NCBI GenBank assembly: GCA_003519585.1
Contig: DOWL01000140.1
Span: 9,704-18,406, forward strand
Direction: 5' to 3'
DNA from: Nocardioides sp.
Lineage (GTDB): Bacteria > Actinomycetota > Actinomycetes > Propionibacteriales > Nocardioidaceae
DNA length: 8,703 nucleotides
Part shown: in pieces, positions 5,517 to 8,703 of the stretch
Layout of the letters: each line of letters opens with the position of its first letter
How positions within the stretch are numbered: the stretch's first letter is position 1
The notes under the pieces: model-generated
The model's database searches: none
Told to the model about the DNA's origin: nothing
The model's input: the letters and a program-made list of their open reading frames with translations, nothing else
Translations under genes and position numbers: made by a program

Positions 5517-7214
5517 ATGGATCGTCGTCGCCCACTACTCGCGGTTGCGGCGGTTTCCGCCGCGATCGCCGTCACCGCGGCCACCGCCGCCGGAGCCCCG
5601 TCGGGTCAGGCCGCGGGCAAGCATCACTCCCCACCGGCCAAGCCGACCAAGGTCGTCATCATCGTCGTCGATGCGCTCAGCAAGGAGATCGTCGACAAGT
5701 ACGACATGAAGAACGTCGAGAAGCTGATGAGGACCGGCGTCGACACGCCGAAGGGCTACCTCGGGCACACCGGCTCGGTCACCGTGGTCACCCACAACGT
5801 GATCACCTCGGGTCAACTGCCCAAGCACATGGGCTGGACCGACGAGGGCTACCGCGACGTGGGCGGTCTCCTGGGCGACCCGGACCCGGCGAACCCCGAC
5901 AACATCTACATCACCAGCAACTTCGGCAGTTCGCAGATGTTCGCGTTGCAGGGTGCTTATCCGAAGCTCGACGCCTACCTCGAGACCGCCGATCCGACGG
6001 CCAAGACCTTCACGATCAGCCCTAAGGGGTACGCCGCCTACGCGTTCGGCAGCGCGAAGACCGACTCGATCATCACGTTCAGCAGCGCCACCTGCACCAA
6101 CCAGCCCGGAGCGTGGCGCAAGCCCGGCGGCATCAACGTGCCGTCGTACATCCTCGGCGACGAGTGCAGCCGGTTCTGGGTGCACAGCGGCTACCCGGCC
6201 GACCCCGCGGTGAACACCGACTACGCCTACGACACCACGAAGCTGCCGGCGGTCCTCTACCCGCTCGACAGTGACCGCTACGTCACCGGCCACGACGCCG
6301 CCCACCAGGGTGGTGACGTCTGGGCCGCCGACGCGGCGATCGAGATCATGCGCAACGAGGCCAACTGGAACGGCATCTTCGTGACCCTTCCGGGCGTCGA
6401 CAAGGCGGCCCACATGTGGGGCGGCGTGACCGACCCGGGCCCGACCGGCGCCGACGGCGACCCGATGACCCACCTGCCCGCGGCGGCCGCGACCGCTGAC
6501 GAGCAGGTCGGCAAGATCATGGCCGAACTCAAGGCGCAGGGTGAGCTCGACAACACCCTCGTGGTGCTCACCGCCGACCACGGCTCGGTGGCCGCGAAGC
6601 AGTTCTACGGCAAGGACGTCGCGGAGCGCGACTACGGCTACAACAACTGGTACTACGGCGACCCGGAGAACGACAAGTTCTACAACCTGCCGCAGGACGC
6701 CCTGCTCCCGCTGGTGAACACCGGCAACGTCGGGCTCTCCTACAGCGATTCGATGCTGCGGGTCTGGCTCAAGGACCAGTCCGAGGCGAGTGTCGCCGCA
6801 GCGGTGGCGGCGTACCAGGGCATGGATGCGGTCACCGCGGTGTGGCGCCGCAACGGCGACCACTACGACCGGGTCACGCCGGTCCGCTGGGATCGGATGA
6901 CGACCAAGGGTGAGCGCAACTGGTTCAGGAAGCACGCCCAGGAGTTGGTCGACACCGAGGCCGCCGCCTACGGGCCCGACGTGATCGCGACGTTGCCCGA
7001 CGACACGACGTACAGCGTCCACGGCGACCACGGCGGCATCCAGCGCGCCTCGCAACAGATCCCGATCGTCTTCGCCGGCGCCGGCCTGTCCGGTCAGGAC
7101 CTCAAGGTCCCGTTCCGGTCGGTCGACATCATGCCGACCATCCTGCGGGCGATGGGCATCGCGCCGACCTACCCGATGGACGGCATCGCCTACCGGCTGC
7201 CGACCAAGAAGTAA
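5517..7214 (+). CDS. Secreted alkaline-phosphatase-superfamily phosphodiesterase
   Basis: A 565-aa exported metal-dependent hydrolase of the type I phosphodiesterase/nucleotide pyrophosphatase (alkaline phosphatase superfamily) fold. The N-terminus is a signal peptide (MDRRR, then an Ala/Val-rich stretch to about residue 26; cleavage near AGA or QAA) followed by a Pro/Lys-rich linker. The two-metal site can be traced: Asp52 in VVDALS, Thr92 in VTHN as the probable nucleophile, Asp295 and His299 in GVDKAAH, Asp354-His355 in TADHG, and His502/His505 in HGDHGG. The C-terminal RSVDIMPTILRAMG is also typical of the superfamily. An excellent ribosome binding site, GGGAGGGA, sits six bases before the ATG. 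Likely substrates are extracellular phosphodiesters or phosphomonoesters, perhaps for phosphate scavenging; specificity cannot be read from sequence. It is transcribed alone, divergently from serA, and converges on the SUKH gene with a 14-bp gap. Confidence 0.87.
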   Translation: MDRRRPLLAVAAVSAAIAVTAATAAGAPSGQAAGKHHSPPAKPTKVVIIVVDALSKEIVDKYDMKNVEKLMRTGVDTPKGYLGHTGSVTVVTHNVITSGQLPKHMGWTDEGYRDVGGLLGDPDPANPDNIYITSNFGSSQMFALQGAYPKLDAYLETADPTAKTFTISPKGYAAYAFGSAKTDSIITFSSATCTNQPGAWRKPGGINVPSYILGDECSRFWVHSGYPADPAVNTDYAYDTTKLPAVLYPLDSDRYVTGHDAAHQGGDVWAADAAIEIMRNEANWNGIFVTLPGVDKAAHMWGGVTDPGPTGADGDPMTHLPAAAATADEQVGKIMAELKAQGELDNTLVVLTADHGSVAAKQFYGKDVAERDYGYNNWYYGDPENDKFYNLPQDALLPLVNTGNVGLSYSDSMLRVWLKDQSEASVAAAVAAYQGMDAVTAVWRRNGDHYDRVTPVRWDRMTTKGERNWFRKHAQELVDTEAAAYGPDVIATLPDDTTYSVHGDHGGIQRASQQIPIVFAGAGLSGQDLKVPFRSVDIMPTILRAMGIAPTYPMDGIAYRLPTKK

Positions 7215-7228
7215 CTCTCGGCCACACC

Positions 7229-7786
7229 TCAGGTCCGTTCCGCCAGATCCGACCAGAAGGGGACTCGTCGCGGTCCCCCTCTGGTCGGCTGGCGCGGACC
7301 AGTTCGAAACTCGTACGCCACATAGTCGAGGAGGTTGTCGCCGTAGTAGATGACGTCAGTGCCCCACACGGAGAAGACCGGACTTGGGACTGGCGCTGGA
7401 GCGGCGGGCACGAACCGATGCCCCCAGATCGGAACAAGTTGCGGGGCCCGGGCGAGCTGGTGGCGGGCGACGTCCTCGGCCACGGACCTGTCCGACGGTC
7501 GCTGCCCCCACGCGGCTGGCCAGAAATCGTTCTCGCGTACGTCGAACACGATGCCCGCGGTTGGCTGGCCGAGCCATTTCTGCGCCTCGGCGACGGAAAG
7601 CCGCCGCCAATGCGGCCAGTTCTCGCCGACAGGTAAGACCTCCGCGAGGAGCGCTCGATGCTCGTCTCCGAACAGGAAGCCAAGAGAACTCTCGATCCGT
7701 TCGAACTCGGAGTCGTGAAGCCCAGGTTCCACCATCACACCAGCAGTCCGAAGCCGATCGACAGTTCGAGCGACGATCGTGGCCAC
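7229..7786 (-). CDS. SUKH-superfamily (SMI1/KNR4-like) protein
   Basis: A 185-aa soluble protein resembling actinobacterial SMI1/KNR4-like (SUKH) proteins. Features seen are an N-terminal helix with EFERIESSLGF (27-37) and ALLAEVLPVGENWPHW (45-60), the segment GIVFDVREND FW..WG (78-94), LVPIWGHRFVP (117-127) and PVFSVWGTDVIYYGDNLLDY (136-155). This Trp/Gly-rich pattern is the core of the fold. SUKH proteins include many immunity proteins of polymorphic toxin systems, but also housekeeping or unknown members. The GTG start at 7786 has GAGGT four bases upstream. The last 22-23 residues are Arg/Pro-rich and are encoded entirely by a long hairpin (7232-7300), so the tail may be a late extension. 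Part of the gene (7681-7740) is 55% G+C against 72-73% in sampled neighbours, suggesting recent acquisition. It lies downstream, on the same strand, of an HNH nuclease gene. The immunity role is inference. Confidence 0.68.
   Translation of the reverse strand: MATIVARTVDRLRTAGVMVEPGLHDSEFERIESSLGFLFGDEHRALLAEVLPVGENWPHWRRLSVAEAQKWLGQPTAGIVFDVRENDFWPAAWGQRPSDRSVAEDVARHQLARAPQLVPIWGHRFVPAAPAPVPSPVFSVWGTDVIYYGDNLLDYVAYEFRTGPRQPTRGGPRRVPFWSDLAERT
7232..7300. terminator. Long imperfect hairpin at a convergent gene junction
   Basis: A 69-nt inverted structure. The inner stem pairs 7249-7264 with 7273-7288 (15 of 16 bases, single A-C mismatch at 7258/7279) around the loop TCGTCGCG. Below it CGCCA (7241-7245) pairs with TGGCG (7290-7294), and GGTCCG (7232-7237) pairs with CGGACC (7295-7300), separated by a GAT/C internal loop and a TTC bulge. 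In total 26 base pairs form. It begins 18 bases after the phosphodiesterase stop and covers the last 22 codons of the opposing SUKH gene. No U-run follows on either strand, so it would be a U-less terminator of the kind proposed in actinobacteria, possibly acting on both transcripts. It could instead be a mobile or REP-like repeat. Confidence 0.55.
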
Positions 7787-7928
7787 GGCTACCTCACACT
7801 GCTCTCGGGCCGCTGCAACACTTCACGGATACTCCTCAGCGCTACACGGTCCTCCCTGGGTCTGCGTGCGTACACAGCTACCGTGTCGATCGCAGTCGAA
7901 CGTAGGACTCAATCGCCACGATCGTCAC
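7770..7928. repeat. Inverted pair of ACGATCGT-cored sites around the SUKH promoter
   Basis: The 16-base site at 7770-7785 and the reverse complement of 7913-7928 share 14 of 16 bases, including a perfect 12-base match (7772-7783 with 7915-7926). Each contains the 8-bp palindrome ACGATCGT. One copy sits in the first codons of the SUKH gene and the other in the intergenic region near the HNH gene's end. They bracket the likely SUKH promoter. The rest of the 169-bp gap (7787-7955) shows no other clear element. Operator function is inference, and chance in a GC-rich sequence is not excluded. Confidence 0.35.
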
Positions 7929-7955
7929 GGCTTGAGGGCGCACAACGCAGGATGA

Positions 7956-8703
7956 TTAACCGCGCGCGCCGTCGGTCCGCGCCCGAGCGCGCAGGTTTGA
8001 CTCCATCTGGGCGACGACGGCTTGAAGTGCTTCGGGGTGGGTAAGTGCGAGCGCCTCCGCCGGGTCGAGTCGGTGGGTGCCGCTGGCGTCGATGAGTCGG
8101 TAGAGGCCGTGGGGTGTGCGCCAGAGGTAGCGGCCTGGGCCGAGTTGTCGGCATTGGTAGCCGAGGTGGGTTTTGGTCCGGTGATGTCGGCGCCCGAGTG
8201 GTGCGGCGTTGTGGTCTCCGGTCTGGCCGGGTGGTCCGTTGGGTGTGTAGGGGTCGGGGTGGTCGAGGTCGTTGTTCCGGCTGATGGTCGAGGCGTGCGG
8301 GAAGACATCGCCGACGGTGCGGAGCAGCGTCCTCTCTCGGACCTTCTGGGGGTGTTCGTAGCCGTTGACCGAGCTCTGCTCGGCCAGGTCGATCACCGGC
8401 GCCAGGGTCACGCGGGCGTGGCCGAGGAGCCCGGTCAGTTCGTCGAGGAGCAGCGGTCCGAGCCCCTCGACTCGCGCGACGGCGTCTGCGCCTTCGAGTG
8501 CGGCCTGGTGCAGGTGGACGTAGACGACGGCGTTGCGGGTGGTCGCGCCGTTGCCACGAGGTTGCTCTTCGCCGGCGAGGAGGGCGACGACGTCTTCGGG
8601 GTGGGCGAGCCAGCCCAGCGCGGCCGAGCGGAGTTCGTCGCGGGTGCAGTCCTCGGCCAGGTCGGGGATCAGGTCGCGCCGGGCGTCGAGGGCGTCGGCG
8701 ACG
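7956..8703 (-). CDS. DUF222/HNH endonuclease, C-terminal part (runs off window)
   Basis: The frame is open without a stop from the window edge to the TAA at 7956-7958, giving 248 visible residues; the start lies beyond the window. The upstream part (LAGEEQP..., VVYVHLHQAALEGADAVARV, VTLAPVIDLAEQSSVNGYEHP) is the C-terminal portion of the DUF222 (13E12-type) domain. Then comes the HNH core: NDLDHPDPY, NGPPGQTGDHNAAPL and RRHHRTKTH, followed by RYLWRTPHG and a short acidic/basic tail. The conserved Asp-His and the HHR/KTH histidines are present, so the nuclease site looks intact. Proteins of this family occur in many copies in Nocardioides-like genomes. Some sit in or near mobile DNA, and their biological role is unclear. 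The gene is transcribed toward the SUKH gene, 169 bp away. Whether the missing N-terminus is intact cannot be told here. Confidence 0.85.
   Translation of the reverse strand, partial: VADALDARRDLIPDLAEDCTRDELRSAALGWLAHPEDVVALLAGEEQPRGNGATTRNAVVYVHLHQAALEGADAVARVEGLGPLLLDELTGLLGHARVTLAPVIDLAEQSSVNGYEHPQKVRERTLLRTVGDVFPHASTISRNNDLDHPDPYTPNGPPGQTGDHNAAPLGRRHHRTKTHLGYQCRQLGPGRYLWRTPHGLYRLIDASGTHRLDPAEALALTHPEALQAVVAQMESNLRARARTDGARG

Noticed and set aside
5535..7055. 506-codon open frame on the minus strand opposite the phosphodiesterase
   Set aside because: Repetitive Val/Asp/Arg/Gly composition without domain motifs. The plus strand has a signal peptide, metal ligands and a strong RBS.
7844..7886. 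ACACGGT / ACCGTGT inverted repeat upstream of the SUKH gene
   Set aside because: Only 7-bp arms with a 29-base gap; expected by chance.
7384..8044. Plus-strand open frames across the SUKH gene and the following gap
   Set aside because: Arg/Ser/Pro-rich shadows without RBS or domain motifs; the minus strand holds the recognisable proteins.

Overview
This is high-GC actinobacterial DNA. Most of it is about 65-75% G+C, with G/C-rich third positions, GTG starts and weak or absent Shine-Dalgarno sites on some genes. A DUF222/HNH protein of the kind carried in many copies by Nocardioides and its relatives makes Nocardioidaceae the most likely family, but that placement is inference. No rRNA, tRNA, CRISPR array or complete insertion sequence was found.

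Layout. (1) 11-1012 (-) and 1161-2543 (+) are a divergent pair: a binuclear-manganese ureohydrolase (agmatinase or guanidinobutyrase type) and a class III PLP aminotransferase of the omega/polyamine type. Together they fit guanidino-compound or polyamine catabolism: urea removal, then transfer of the terminal amino group. (2) 2627-3100 (+) is a small exported protein of unknown function that meets the next gene tail to tail. (3) 5382-4126 (-) and 4125-3106 (-) form an operon: an ACT-domain D-3-phosphoglycerate dehydrogenase followed, with no spacer, by a DUF1015 protein. (4) 5517-7214 (+), divergent from that operon, is a secreted alkaline-phosphatase-superfamily phosphodiesterase/phosphatase. 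The 134-bp region between them has near mirror symmetry: paired -10-like hexamers, an inverted repeat, and one GC hairpin in front of each ribosome binding site. (5) 7786-7229 (-) is a SUKH (SMI1/KNR4-like) protein in a visibly less GC-rich patch. (6) 8703-7956 (-) is the C-terminal part of a DUF222/HNH endonuclease whose N-terminus lies outside the window.

The most interesting points are: the zero-spacing pairing of a serine-pathway dehydrogenase with DUF1015, which carries a DGHHR motif; a 69-nt hairpin that forms both the last 22 codons of the SUKH gene and the downstream region of the phosphodiesterase; an HNH nuclease followed on the same strand by an immunity-type SUKH protein, with a repeated ACGATCGT-cored site between and around them; and the mirrored leader hairpins. 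No definite new defence or biosynthetic system can be shown from the sequence alone. Every intergenic stretch is shorter than 300 bp.
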